Positions 41,384 through 49,192 of a stretch of DNA of 55,230 nucleotides are shown here, in pieces (within the stretch, counting starts at the first letter, position 1; each line of letters starts with the position of its first letter). The translations under genes were made by a program, and so were the position numbers. Source of the DNA: Asticcacaulis sp. AC466. GTDB lineage: Bacteria > Pseudomonadota > Alphaproteobacteria > Caulobacterales > Caulobacteraceae. Under the pieces are notes generated by a model. It saw only the letters and a list, made by a program, of their open reading frames with translations, had not been told where the DNA came from and did not search any database. The DNA lies in NCBI RefSeq assembly GCF_000495815.1, contig NZ_AWGE01000025.1, forward strand, positions 1-55,230, given 5' to 3'.

Positions 41384-42586
41384 CTACAAACGCAGGAAAA
41401 TAGACCGGCGATAGAGCGGCCAGACGATGGCCGTAATCAGAACCAGCATGACCATCGCGCAGGCAAGCGACGCGACATAGGGATCGGAAATGAAGCCAAG
41501 CGCAAATGTATTCGCCTGGTTCTGGATCGATGTCCTGTGCGCGCCGCTGCCGAAGAACGGAAAGGAGTAGACCATGCCCAGCACGATCGACAAGGTGAAG
41601 ACCAGAATGGCATTGGCCCCCAACACCTTCAACGGCGTCAAAGCACGCTCCGCCACCGGAAACCTCAGAAGCCAGAGCAACCCCGCCAACGCAACCGCCG
41701 AAACCCCGCTGCTCAAAAGCGCGAAGCTGCTGGTCCACAGGCGCTTATTGATAACGAACACCGGATCGAGCAGAAGGCCGGCCACGAACAGGATCGCCCC
41801 GGCCACCGCGATATACAGGGCCGCCTTTTGCGGAAAGCGCCGCAATACATACCCGGCCAGCACGCCCAGCAAGGTATTCACCATGGCCGGAAAGGTCGAT
41901 AAAAGCCCCTCCGGGTCATAGGTGACCGGCCCCGCCCATAGCGCCGACCCCAGTGGCCATAGGTGCGCCGGCGTAAATATCTGGCGGTCGATATAGGCCG
42001 GCAGGCTGCGAAGCTCATCCAGATGCCCCGCGCCATAGCCCGGCACGGGGATAAATGTCACGGCCGCCCAGTAGAGACCCAGTATGGCCACGGCGGCAAT
42101 CCCAATAGCCACAGGGTTAACGTCCCGCCGTCCGTCGGATTGCGTGCGGCCCGTAAAGACGATCAGGACGGCCGCCAGCAGATAGCAAAGCGCGATGCGC
42201 TGCGGCACGCCCGGAATACGGATATTCTCCAACCCGGCCTTGCCCGGGAACCACGCCCCGGCGCCAATGGCGGCGACATAGAGCCACGCCAGTATGAGCC
42301 CCAAAACAATCAGGGCAAAGACGCGCCGCGCCACCCTGAACCAAAACCGCTTACGGTCTTCCGGCGTGGTAAGCGCGCGCGGAAACGACAGCCCCATGGC
42401 CACACCCACGGCAAACAGGAAGGTCGGAAAGACCATATCGGCCAGGGTCCAGCCATTCCATGCGGCGTGCAAAAGCGGCGCATAGGTCTTGCCCCAATCC
42501 CCCGGACTGGTCACCACCACCATGCCCGCCACGGCAAGCCCGCGCAGCACGTCCAACGCCACAAACCTCGGTGGGCTCACAGTCAT
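41384..42586 (-). CDS. NagX/HGSNAT-like membrane acyltransferase (DUF5009/DUF1624 type)
   Basis: A 400-residue protein with about ten membrane helices, starting at the ATG at 42586 (GGGGG site). The opening PPRFVALDVLRGLAVAGMVVV and the following HAAWNGWTLADMVFPTFLFAVGVAMG are the family signature. Eukaryotic HGSNAT moves acetyl groups from acetyl-CoA across the membrane to glucosamine; bacterial NagX relatives accompany amino-sugar catabolism. No such genes are adjacent. Its 5' end and leader are copied in decayed form at 44325-44540 and 46203-46275. Confidence 0.88.
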   Translation of the reverse strand: MTVSPPRFVALDVLRGLAVAGMVVVTSPGDWGKTYAPLLHAAWNGWTLADMVFPTFLFAVGVAMGLSFPRALTTPEDRKRFWFRVARRVFALIVLGLILAWLYVAAIGAGAWFPGKAGLENIRIPGVPQRIALCYLLAAVLIVFTGRTQSDGRRDVNPVAIGIAAVAILGLYWAAVTFIPVPGYGAGHLDELRSLPAYIDRQIFTPAHLWPLGSALWAGPVTYDPEGLLSTFPAMVNTLLGVLAGYVLRRFPQKAALYIAVAGAILFVAGLLLDPVFVINKRLWTSSFALLSSGVSAVALAGLLWLLRFPVAERALTPLKVLGANAILVFTLSIVLGMVYSFPFFGSGAHRTSIQNQANTFALGFISDPYVASLACAMVMLVLITAIVWPLYRRSIFLRL

Positions 42587-42593
42587 CTTATTC

Positions 42594-42627
42594 CCCCATG
42601 CGCTATTTGGCCCCATGCGTTATTTTG
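42594..42627. repeat. 17-bp tandem duplication in the acyltransferase leader
   Basis: Two adjoining copies (42594-42610 and 42611-42627) of a sequence starting CCCCATGCG and ending TATTTGG or TATTTTG, matching at 15 of 17 positions. The decayed copies of this leader at 44.4 and 46.2 kb have only one unit, so the duplication arose after they were copied or was lost in them. Confidence 0.8.
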
Positions 42628-42693
42628 CCGGAGGATGGCACACCTGCGCATTACGGTAAATATTTGCGGGAGCGCTACCGGATGGAGCTGTGG

Positions 42694-43107
42694 CTATGTG
42701 ACCAACCCCTTGGCGATATCGGCCAGGGTGACCTGTGCGAAGCGGCGTCGCAAGAGGGTCTCCGCCTCGTCGAACACGCCGGTCAGCGTCGCATTGACCG
42801 CCTGCTCGATAAGACATCCCGGCATGTCATAAGCCGGTCCGACGGCGAAAATGGATGGCTCTCCGACCGCGCTGTAAATATCGAGCAGCGTAAGCTGATC
42901 CAGAGGCCGCGCCAGCCGCCAGCCGCCGCCATGGCCTTTTTCCGACACGACAAACCCCGCATCGCGCAAGCCCGCCATGGTGCGGCGGATCACGACGGAA
43001 TTTGCATCGAGCATCTGCGCGATCACCTCGGACGTCATGGCGCCATCCTGTTTATCCATATGGATCAACACGTGGAGCATCCGCGAAAGCCGACCGTCTT
43101 GCCTCAT
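42694..43107 (-). CDS. Rrf2-family transcriptional regulator
   Basis: A 137-residue protein from the ATG at 43107 (AAGGAA 8 bases before). The winged helix is MLHVLIHMDKQDGAMTSEVIAQMLDANSVVIRRTMAGLRDAGFVVSEKGHGGGWRLARPLDQLTLLDIYSAVGE, very typical of Rrf2. A single cysteine follows (DMPGCLIEQAV); the three-cysteine iron-sulfur set of NsrR/IscR is absent. It is divergent from the thioredoxin-reductase-like gene and probably represses it and itself through the operator at 43155-43179. Confidence 0.92.
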   Translation of the reverse strand: MRQDGRLSRMLHVLIHMDKQDGAMTSEVIAQMLDANSVVIRRTMAGLRDAGFVVSEKGHGGGWRLARPLDQLTLLDIYSAVGEPSIFAVGPAYDMPGCLIEQAVNATLTGVFDEAETLLRRRFAQVTLADIAKGLVT

Positions 43108-43154
43108 CCTGAAAATTCCTTGTTGAGATCGCGCCACAATATAGCACGAACGCA

Positions 43155-43179
43155 TCACGATACAAATGAAGTATCATGA
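43155..43179. promoter_or_regulatory. Probable Rrf2 operator between the divergent genes
   Basis: An inverted repeat TCACGATAC (7-base gap) GTATCATGA matches at 8 of 9 arm positions. It lies 48 bases before the Rrf2 start and 55 before the oxidoreductase start, next to the promoter at 43183. Rrf2 proteins bind such paired sites as dimers. Confidence 0.75.
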
Positions 43180-43182
43180 CTA

Positions 43183-43211
43183 TTGACTCCACCCATTCAC
43201 GACACTTATGT
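43183..43211 (+). promoter_or_regulatory. Sigma-70-like promoter of the thioredoxin-reductase-like gene
   Basis: TTGACT at 43183-43188 and TTATGT at 43206-43211 are 17 bases apart, with the operator directly upstream. Transcription would begin about 20 bases before the gene start. Confidence 0.6.
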
Positions 43212-43234
43212 TGTTACGAAAGAAGGAGACGGTT

Positions 43235-44158
43235 ATGAACGATACGATTTACGACACCATTATCATCGGCGGCAGCTATGCCGGGCTGTCGGCTGCCCTG
43301 CAACTCGGTCGCGCCCGAAGGCAGGTTCTCGTCATCGACGAAGGCCTGAGGCGCAACCGCTTTGCCGCACATTCGCACGGCTTCCTCACTCAGGACGGTG
43401 TCGATCCGGCCGCCATCGCGGCAAATGCCCGGTCTCAGGTCATGACATATCCAACCGTGCAGTGGCTGTCCGGCCGGGCCGATATGGCCCAGCCCCTCCC
43501 CGCCGGCACGCGGGCCGGGGCGTCGTTCCAAGTGACGGTTGCGGACACGCCATACCTGTCAAAAACGCTCATCCTGGCCGTTGGCCTCAGGGACGTTCTG
43601 CCCGGCATAGACGGCCTGGCGGAACGCTGGGGCAAAAGCGTGTTCCACTGCCCCTACTGCCATGGCTACGAACTGAACCAGGGCCGGATCGGCGTCATCG
43701 CCGGATCGGAGCTGTCCATGCACCACGCCCTCATGCTGCCGGATTGGGGCCCAACGACGCTCCTCATCAATGACGCGTTTGCGCCGAACGCCGATCAACT
43801 GGCCTCTCTGGCCGCCCGCCGCGTCACGCTGGAACGCAGCCCCGTCGAAGCGATCACAGGTCACGCCGATGTTAAGCTTGCCGATGGCCAAACCCTGTCC
43901 TTCTCAGGACTGTTCGCGCTGGCCCCGGTTGAGATCGCCAGCGCCATCCCGCACCAGCTTGGTCTCGACCTGGAGCAAGGGCCGCTCGGCGCCATCATCA
44001 AGACCGATCCCATGAAGCAAACCAGCCTGCCGGGAGTCTTTGCCTGCGGCGATGCCGCGCGCGCCATGGCCTCCGTGGCCCTGGCGGTCGCAGATGGAAA
44101 TCTGGCGGGCACCAGCGCCCATAGATCGTTGATGTTGGACGCTATCTCCCATGGCTAG
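43235..44158 (+). CDS. Thioredoxin reductase-like NAD(P)/FAD-dependent oxidoreductase
   Basis: A 307-residue protein from the ATG at 43235 (AAGGAG site). The FAD-binding GGSYAGLSAALQLGRA (12-27), a redox pair CPYC (C139, C142) in FHCPYCHGYE and the late GVFACGDAARA motif give the low-molecular-weight thioredoxin-reductase fold. The CPYC-HGYE form is that of the divergent group that often stands next to an Rrf2 or similar regulator, not the housekeeping TrxB. It likely reduces a disulfide partner under oxidative or nitrosative stress. Confidence 0.92.
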   Translation: MNDTIYDTIIIGGSYAGLSAALQLGRARRQVLVIDEGLRRNRFAAHSHGFLTQDGVDPAAIAANARSQVMTYPTVQWLSGRADMAQPLPAGTRAGASFQVTVADTPYLSKTLILAVGLRDVLPGIDGLAERWGKSVFHCPYCHGYELNQGRIGVIAGSELSMHHALMLPDWGPTTLLINDAFAPNADQLASLAARRVTLERSPVEAITGHADVKLADGQTLSFSGLFALAPVEIASAIPHQLGLDLEQGPLGAIIKTDPMKQTSLPGVFACGDAARAMASVALAVADGNLAGTSAHRSLMLDAISHG

Positions 44159-44163
44159 GATTG

Positions 44164-44322
44164 ATGGAAGACAGGCGCAATGTTCCGGGTCTGGATGGTC
44201 TCCACCGACTGATGGACCTGCTTTTGGCCGAACGGTTGCCCGAAGACGGGCGCATCCTTCTTTGGCGCTATAAGGCGGAACAACAAGAAGGCGGCCGCCA
44301 TGGGTGGCTATATATCGCTCAT
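44164..44322 (+). pseudogene. 5' stub of a class I SAM-dependent methyltransferase gene
   Basis: The frame from ATG at 44164 reads RRNVPGLDGLHRLMDLLLAE and RLPEDGRILLW, which is the usual lead-in to the SAM-binding glycine loop of a small methyltransferase family (VPGLxxLHRMxxLLLAExxP, then the strand that ends in VLGAGGG). The loop itself is missing, and after AEQQEGGRHGW the frame runs into a decayed acyltransferase copy. So only about 50 codons of this gene remain. Confidence 0.6.
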
Positions 44323-44324
44323 GA

Positions 44325-44540
44325 CCCAACCATTCCATGCGGCGTGCAAAAGCGACGAATAGGTCTTGTTCCAATCCCCCGGACTGGTCACCACCACCAT
44401 CCCCGCAACGGCAAGCCCGCGCAGCACGTCCAACGCTACAAACCTCGGCGGGCTCACGTCCCTCTCACCCCCCATGCGTTATTTAAACGTAAGATGGCAC
44501 ACCTGCGCCCGCCGGTAAATATTGGCGGAGGCGGTATCTA
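44325..44540 (-). pseudogene. Decayed copy of the NagX-like acyltransferase 5' end and leader
   Basis: About 216 bases match 42447-42677 closely, covering the first about 45 codons of the acyltransferase and its upstream region; the copy of the start codon is lost. Only one 17-bp leader unit is present. The rest of the 44159-44659 interval holds the methyltransferase stub and nothing else clear. Confidence 0.88.
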
Positions 44541-44659
44541 CCAGTGATCACAAATTTGAAGGCAGCAGAAGCCGCAACCTGAAGTTAACTTGAGTGCAAT
44601 ACAAATGCACTGAGCTTCCCCCCTTTACAAGCTCAATCGAACTACGTCCGAGGATAGGT

Positions 44660-45976
44660 ATGACAGGCTTTATAAAAGAGAATTCCTTTGTCATCTGTCT
44701 AATTGGGGCAGCAGGTTTATTCATATTTGGGCTGTCGTTTCCCGCATTCTTGCTTCTAACGGGACACCTGTGCTGGGACCTGTTTCGTACATGCAAACAG
44801 GGAGTAAAAAGCCCCTCGGCTTGGTTGGGGCTCCTGTTCATCGATAATGCTTTGCGATTGAGTCTGATATTATTCCTGCTTTGCCTGGCCGTTGGTAACT
44901 ATTCTGCGATCTTCTTAATCATTATTTATGCGGGAGCGGCCTCGATATGGCGCGCGGTAAACAAGAGGCGCAGAACCACCCAACAGACCTCGTCCGCGCC
45001 TAATACATCTGCGGGATCTGACTTAATTTTGCGCCGAATCCCCTCCCTGAAAATGGAGACTGGCATATATAACCATCCAATTTCCAACACATTTTCGCCC
45101 CTGACAAAGACATCCCGATTGTTCATGGCGATTGCCTATTGCGGTGGTTTGGTGCAGGCCGTGGTCCTCAGCGTGGTTATTCACTACCTGCACCTAAAAA
45201 CCACTATCAATGTCCTGGACGATAGCCTGTCAAACTATCTATTTCTTGCTGTTTTGTCCGCGCCCTTTGGCTACATTTTGGCGCGACGCCTACGTAGCCA
45301 ATTTACGCCTGCAGGCCTGGTAGTCTTGTTAGCGGGTTGGCCCATACTTCAGTTGGTCGGATCGATAACCCTGTCAATGGTATTTTCGGGCTTCCTTATT
45401 GCCGTGAGAAATACTTACGACGAGACGAACCGTATCTCTACAATATTTGCAGCCCTAATCTTCGTGTGGACCGGCGCTTCCCTTACCGTCCGTTTTATCA
45501 AAGCCACCCTGACGGATACTCATTCGCAAAACATCAGCAGTAACCTGCTTATCGAGATCGTTATCTTTTTGACCCTGGCCATCGGCGCTATGTGCTTAGC
45601 TATAGTTGGCGACGACAGCGTAGGGGCAATTACGAATAAATTCCACGATACACCCAACCGCAATGATACACCGCTCTTGCCTATAGCCGTAGCGGCGTTC
45701 GGTTTCGCGGCTTTGATCGCCCGTCTACCGCAGCAGAAACTGTCACAATGGTGGCAAATGGTCATTCGTCCGATAGCTTTCGCCATGACATTGATATGCT
45801 TGCTGAAAGCGGGCCAATTGATGTTTGGTTTCTTTGACTTGGAGCCGGATCAATATGGATGGCTGATCCTTTTAATACCTGCCTTCCTGATCAAGGCAGG
45901 CCTGCCGCTCGTCGGAATTGCTGTTTTCGGCCTTCTGGCGTTTTGGCCATATGGCCAGACAAAGCTCAGCCGTTAA
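44660..45976 (+). CDS. Polytopic membrane protein of unknown function, 438 residues
   Basis: Read from the ATG at 44660 (GAGGA site five bases before). About ten to eleven hydrophobic helices are visible, starting with SFVICLIGAAGLFIFGLSFP and ending with LILLIPAFLIKAGLPLVGIAVFGLLAF. A soluble loop of about 60 residues lies at about 105-165 (NKRRRTTQQTSSAPNTSAG). No transporter signature is recognised. Codon use is less GC-rich than in the flanking enzyme genes. It stands alone between gene fragments. Confidence 0.7.
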   Translation: MTGFIKENSFVICLIGAAGLFIFGLSFPAFLLLTGHLCWDLFRTCKQGVKSPSAWLGLLFIDNALRLSLILFLLCLAVGNYSAIFLIIIYAGAASIWRAVNKRRRTTQQTSSAPNTSAGSDLILRRIPSLKMETGIYNHPISNTFSPLTKTSRLFMAIAYCGGLVQAVVLSVVIHYLHLKTTINVLDDSLSNYLFLAVLSAPFGYILARRLRSQFTPAGLVVLLAGWPILQLVGSITLSMVFSGFLIAVRNTYDETNRISTIFAALIFVWTGASLTVRFIKATLTDTHSQNISSNLLIEIVIFLTLAIGAMCLAIVGDDSVGAITNKFHDTPNRNDTPLLPIAVAAFGFAALIARLPQQKLSQWWQMVIRPIAFAMTLICLLKAGQLMFGFFDLEPDQYGWLILLIPAFLIKAGLPLVGIAVFGLLAFWPYGQTKLSR

Positions 45977-46202
45977 AAAGAAGGCGAATTGCACAAGGCG
46001 TACCCCAAATGGCCTTAAACAGAAGACGTCAGTTGCCACCGGCGGCCGTCCTATTAAGTTGATACAACCTCGGGGAGGACCACATGCACAGTTCACTTTT
46101 GACCATAGCCGAGTGCGTGAGCCCTATTTCACTTTAGGTGTGCCCGGCATTGAGATCAAACGGTTCGCCAACGGGCGATCCGCGCTGCGACTACAATACT
46201 AT

Positions 46203-46275
46203 ACCTCGGCGGGCTCGCATCCATCTCATCCCCCATTCGTTATTTTGACGGAGGATTACACACCTGCGCCTGCCA
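46203..46275. repeat. Third, shorter copy of the acyltransferase leader
   Basis: About 73 bases resemble 42565-42652 and 44440-44510: ACCTCGGCGGGCTC, then CCCCCATTCGTTATTTTG, GGAGGAT and CACACCTGCGCC. The start codon is not kept. It lies just upstream of the 46319 gene, which may use part of it as a leader. Upstream of it (about 46085-46200) is an open stretch with coding-like composition and no identity. Confidence 0.75.
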
Positions 46276-46318
46276 CTCGTGACATACGATCGAAAACGTG
46301 CAACTACTTGGAGTTGCG

Positions 46319-47005
46319 ATGGCGGAGGCTATTTTAGATATGATTATGACTGATATTGCCGAGATCGAGGACCTCGTCGAACGCCATTGGCGGACAATCA
46401 TCACGCTTTTTGATGTCGACCCGAATGTAGCGGTTAGCGAAATTTTTGCGTTCGAAAACCGCATGGTCGAATGGACGAGTACCTATTCGCCCAATGATGC
46501 GCATATTCTTCAGGCGACCATACAAAGCGTTAGAGAAGGGTTCGCAAAACGGTGTCGTCAGGACCATCTGGAGCTACGTCGTGACCTCGGCCTCAGCCTT
46601 AAAGGCGACCAGCGGACGATGAACATCTTGGCAAATTTGGAAACACCAATCCTCTTGAATCCAGAAACCTATCTACATGATTTCTGGCGCCGAGCCATTT
46701 CTCTTCCACCGGGACAGAAACAAAAGGTGGCCCAACTTTGGACCGAGTTCTACGCCTCGTCGCAGCAAAAGCTCAGTTCTTTTCCTCAGGAGGAGCAGGA
46801 CGCATTCTTCACGCGCATTGCGATCCTAAATGAAACATACATGAAAAATTATCAGACTAATCCTAGCCTAGTGAGGCAAATTGTCGGCCTACCCGCGGAA
46901 CCACCACGATCGCCCGGAAGCCAAATTGGTGAGGCGATAGTAAAGACGGCAGTTGATGCGACCGTCGGCGGCGGTCTATCGGCTCTGTTTAGACTATTCC
47001 GATAA
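46319..47005 (+). CDS. Hypothetical protein, 228 residues, glycine-zipper-like C-terminus
   Basis: Read from the ATG at 46319 (GGAG five bases before); an ATG at 46298 is possible. The protein is mainly helical and soluble (IAEIEDLVERHWRTIITLFD, HILQATIQSVREGFAKRCRQ, YASSQQKLSSFPQEEQDAFF). The last 25 residues, GEAIVKTAVDATVGGGLSALFRLF, could be an amphipathic or membrane-inserting helix. It lies 107 bases before the NucS-like nuclease on the same strand, so it could be its partner. No family recognised. Confidence 0.68.
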   Translation: MAEAILDMIMTDIAEIEDLVERHWRTIITLFDVDPNVAVSEIFAFENRMVEWTSTYSPNDAHILQATIQSVREGFAKRCRQDHLELRRDLGLSLKGDQRTMNILANLETPILLNPETYLHDFWRRAISLPPGQKQKVAQLWTEFYASSQQKLSSFPQEEQDAFFTRIAILNETYMKNYQTNPSLVRQIVGLPAEPPRSPGSQIGEAIVKTAVDATVGGGLSALFRLFR

Positions 47006-47112
47006 ACCTGAGGCGCCGCCTCTCCGCGCTCTAAGTTTCCTCGATCTGCTCAAGGAATTGAAGCCATCTGGAAACCAGATAGTTACCCACCACGAGACAT
47101 AGAAGACGCCGC

Positions 47113-48156
47113 ATGACATCCCTTTACACCATAGCCGATGGCAAGCTTCGCCCCGCCGTGCGCCGCGCCTTGAGCCGGGAAAGCCTGATCGAGGATTGGG
47201 TCGCGGCCGATCCGTCGCTACTCGGCCTGGATGCGCTGGTGATCGGCCGCCAGGTGCCGACGGACCACGGCAAATTCATCGACCTTCTGGCGATGGATGC
47301 GACGGGCGGGCTGGTTATTATTGAACTGAAGAAGGACCGCACCCCGCGCGAAATCGTGGCGCAGGTGCTGGACTACGCCTCCTGGGTGCGCACACTCACG
47401 ACACCGCAGATTTATGAAAGGGCCGAACGGTATCTGCGCACACGCCTTGGCACCGCCTTCCGGGAAAAGTTCGGCGAAGCCATTCCCGAACAACTCAACG
47501 GTAGCCATTCCATGCTGATCGTGGCCAGCGAGCTCGATCCCGCATCGCGGCGGATCGTCGAATATCTGTCGGAAGAGCATGGCGTTGCCATCAACACCGT
47601 GTTTTTCAACGTCTTCGAAGCCAATGGTCAGGAATGGCTGACGACCGATTTCCTGCTCGATCAGGAAGAGGTGGAAGAGCGCTCAGAGCGCAAGGTGCGC
47701 CCGCCTTGGTCCGGCTATTATTTCGTCAATGCCGGTCTTGGCGAGCACCGCGCCTGGACCGACATGAAGCGCTACGGCTTCGTGAGTGCCGGCGGCGGCG
47801 AGTTCTACAGCAAGCGCCTCAGGCAACTGGCCGTCGGCGATGAAGTCTTCGTTTTCGACAAGGGCAAGGGCTATATCGGTTACGGCACGGTCACCAGCGA
47901 AGCGCAACTCGCCTCGGACTTCATGACGCCGGATGGCCCGCTTTTCGACCAACCGCTTGCCGAACCCCGAATGAAGCGCCTGGGCGAACCGGCTGACCGG
48001 GCGGAATATGCCGTGGGCATCGAATGGCGCAAGACGGTCGAGCCGTCTCAGGCCAAGTGGTTCAAAGGCGCCTTCGCCAACCAGAACATCGTCTGCAAGC
48101 TAAGGGATCAGGCGACGGTCGATTTTCTTATTGCCGAATTTGCGGTCTCGGACTGA
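47113..48156 (+). CDS. NucS-like (DUF91) PD-(D/E)xK nuclease with a C-terminal EVE/PUA-like domain
   Basis: A 347-residue protein. The N-terminal half has the nuclease core: D57 in GKFIDLLAMD, then E71 and K73 in LVIIELKKDRTPRE and QVLDYASWV, matching the endonuclease NucS/DUF91 group. From about 205 a second domain begins: YYFVNAGLGEHRAWTDMKRYGFVSAGGGEFYSKRL, LAVGDEVFVFDKGKGYIGYGTV, which resembles EVE/YTH/PUA-like nucleic-acid readers. The ATG has an AGAAGA site. A nuclease joined to a possible base-modification reader suggests modification-dependent restriction or repair. Confidence 0.85.
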   Translation: MTSLYTIADGKLRPAVRRALSRESLIEDWVAADPSLLGLDALVIGRQVPTDHGKFIDLLAMDATGGLVIIELKKDRTPREIVAQVLDYASWVRTLTTPQIYERAERYLRTRLGTAFREKFGEAIPEQLNGSHSMLIVASELDPASRRIVEYLSEEHGVAINTVFFNVFEANGQEWLTTDFLLDQEEVEERSERKVRPPWSGYYFVNAGLGEHRAWTDMKRYGFVSAGGGEFYSKRLRQLAVGDEVFVFDKGKGYIGYGTVTSEAQLASDFMTPDGPLFDQPLAEPRMKRLGEPADRAEYAVGIEWRKTVEPSQAKWFKGAFANQNIVCKLRDQATVDFLIAEFAVSD

Positions 48157-48350
48157 GTTGGCACCTGGCTCATAGGTGCGCCGGAATGGAGAGTGCAGAT
48201 TTGCTCTTCTTCGATAGTTAAGTCACCTACCCCGCCCCCTGTCATAAGGTCGCCAATCTGCGCCATCTTCTGAGGTCGCGCCGCCCGTCCGAGAATGAAA
48301 TCTATGGCTGGACCAAGCAAACATCACGGCTTTATGGGCGCCGCCTAAGG

Positions 48351-48956
48351 TTACACATTCCCGACGAAATAGATGACAAACGCCACGGCCAGCACGACAA
48401 ACGCGCCCAGGGCAAGGTTAACCCAAAGCGGATCGCGCGGGGCTGATTTTTCGGGAAACGGCAGGCCGAAGGCGCGCAAAGACGCCAGCAAAAACACGGC
48501 GACAACCGCAATCCGCCCCCAATCCAGCCACACCCATTGCCGGCCCAGGGCCACAACATCGGCGACGCTTAGGTTTGGCACGCGTTCGCGATGATGCGCA
48601 AAGTACCACAAGGACGCATTCATCGGCCAGAACACAACAACGGTAAACACCAAGGCCGCGAAGATGCCCAGGGCGGGCACAACCAGATACGCGCGATAGC
48701 TCCACGGGGTTCGCCATCCCGATATCGCGGCGCCGAAATTGCTGATCAAAAGCAGCGCCGATACCGGTATGAAAAAGCTGCCCGTATCGATCGGGAAATC
48801 CTTGCCATAGGGCAGGTAACGCAGCGAGTCCGGCACGGCATGGTTCCACGCCCCCGCCAGGACGACCGTGTCAAAGACCTTGGCCCCCAGAAGAAATCCA
48901 CCACCGATGACCGACACCCAAAGGAATATGCGCGTAAGGCGATGGCTTAAAGTCAT
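48351..48956 (-). CDS. Four-helix membrane protein, DUF1772-like
   Basis: A 201-residue protein with four helices (IFLWVSVIGGGFLLGAKVF, FFIPVSALLLISNFGAAIS, YLVVPALGIFAALVFTVVVFWPMN, IAVVAVFLLASLRAFG and a last VNLALGAFVVLAVAFVIYFVG). The WPMNASLW motif after the third hydrophobic segment and the overall spacing resemble the DUF1772/anthrone-oxygenase-like family, whose bacterial members have no proven role. Monocistronic; lies in the opposite direction to the AraC gene. Confidence 0.7.
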   Translation of the reverse strand: MTLSHRLTRIFLWVSVIGGGFLLGAKVFDTVVLAGAWNHAVPDSLRYLPYGKDFPIDTGSFFIPVSALLLISNFGAAISGWRTPWSYRAYLVVPALGIFAALVFTVVVFWPMNASLWYFAHHRERVPNLSVADVVALGRQWVWLDWGRIAVVAVFLLASLRAFGLPFPEKSAPRDPLWVNLALGAFVVLAVAFVIYFVGNV

Positions 48957-49056
48957 ATCCTGGTCCCCACTCAGATTGATTTGTGCGTCATGTCTGCACG
49001 GGCAGATTACGAGCTATATATACACCTGTCACTAGAATTTACTTCGCGCATTTGCC

Positions 49057-49126
49057 CCCCAATCCGCCTTACCGCAGGTGCGGTGTCATACGCGCCGATT
49101 TCGGTACGCCTTATATTTTCGGCTCG
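49057..49126. pseudogene. Partial, internally deleted copy of the phosphotyrosine phosphatase 3' end
   Basis: The stretch matches the phosphatase gene and its downstream flank in two blocks: 49057-49094 with 52039-52076, and 49090-49126 with about 52143-52178. About 66 bases between are missing. The join sits at a shared ACGCGC, consistent with a deletion between short direct repeats. The copy lies just upstream of the AraC gene and may form part of its leader. Confidence 0.82.
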
Positions 49127-49192
49127 AATGCACTAGGTTTAATCGCCTGTCTATGATCCTGTCATGTCCCATGACACGTGTACGGAGCCTTG

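Noticed and set aside
45918..46337. Plus-strand frame with PYFTLGVPGIEIKRFANGRS
   Set aside because: It overlaps the end of the membrane-protein gene and the third leader copy; it may be a gene remnant, but no start or family is visible.
48108..48320. Minus-strand frame in the gap after the NucS-like gene
   Set aside because: The segment FILGRAARPQKMAQIGDLM looks somewhat coding, but it overlaps the nuclease gene end and has no clear start site or family; perhaps another stub, not supported enough to list.
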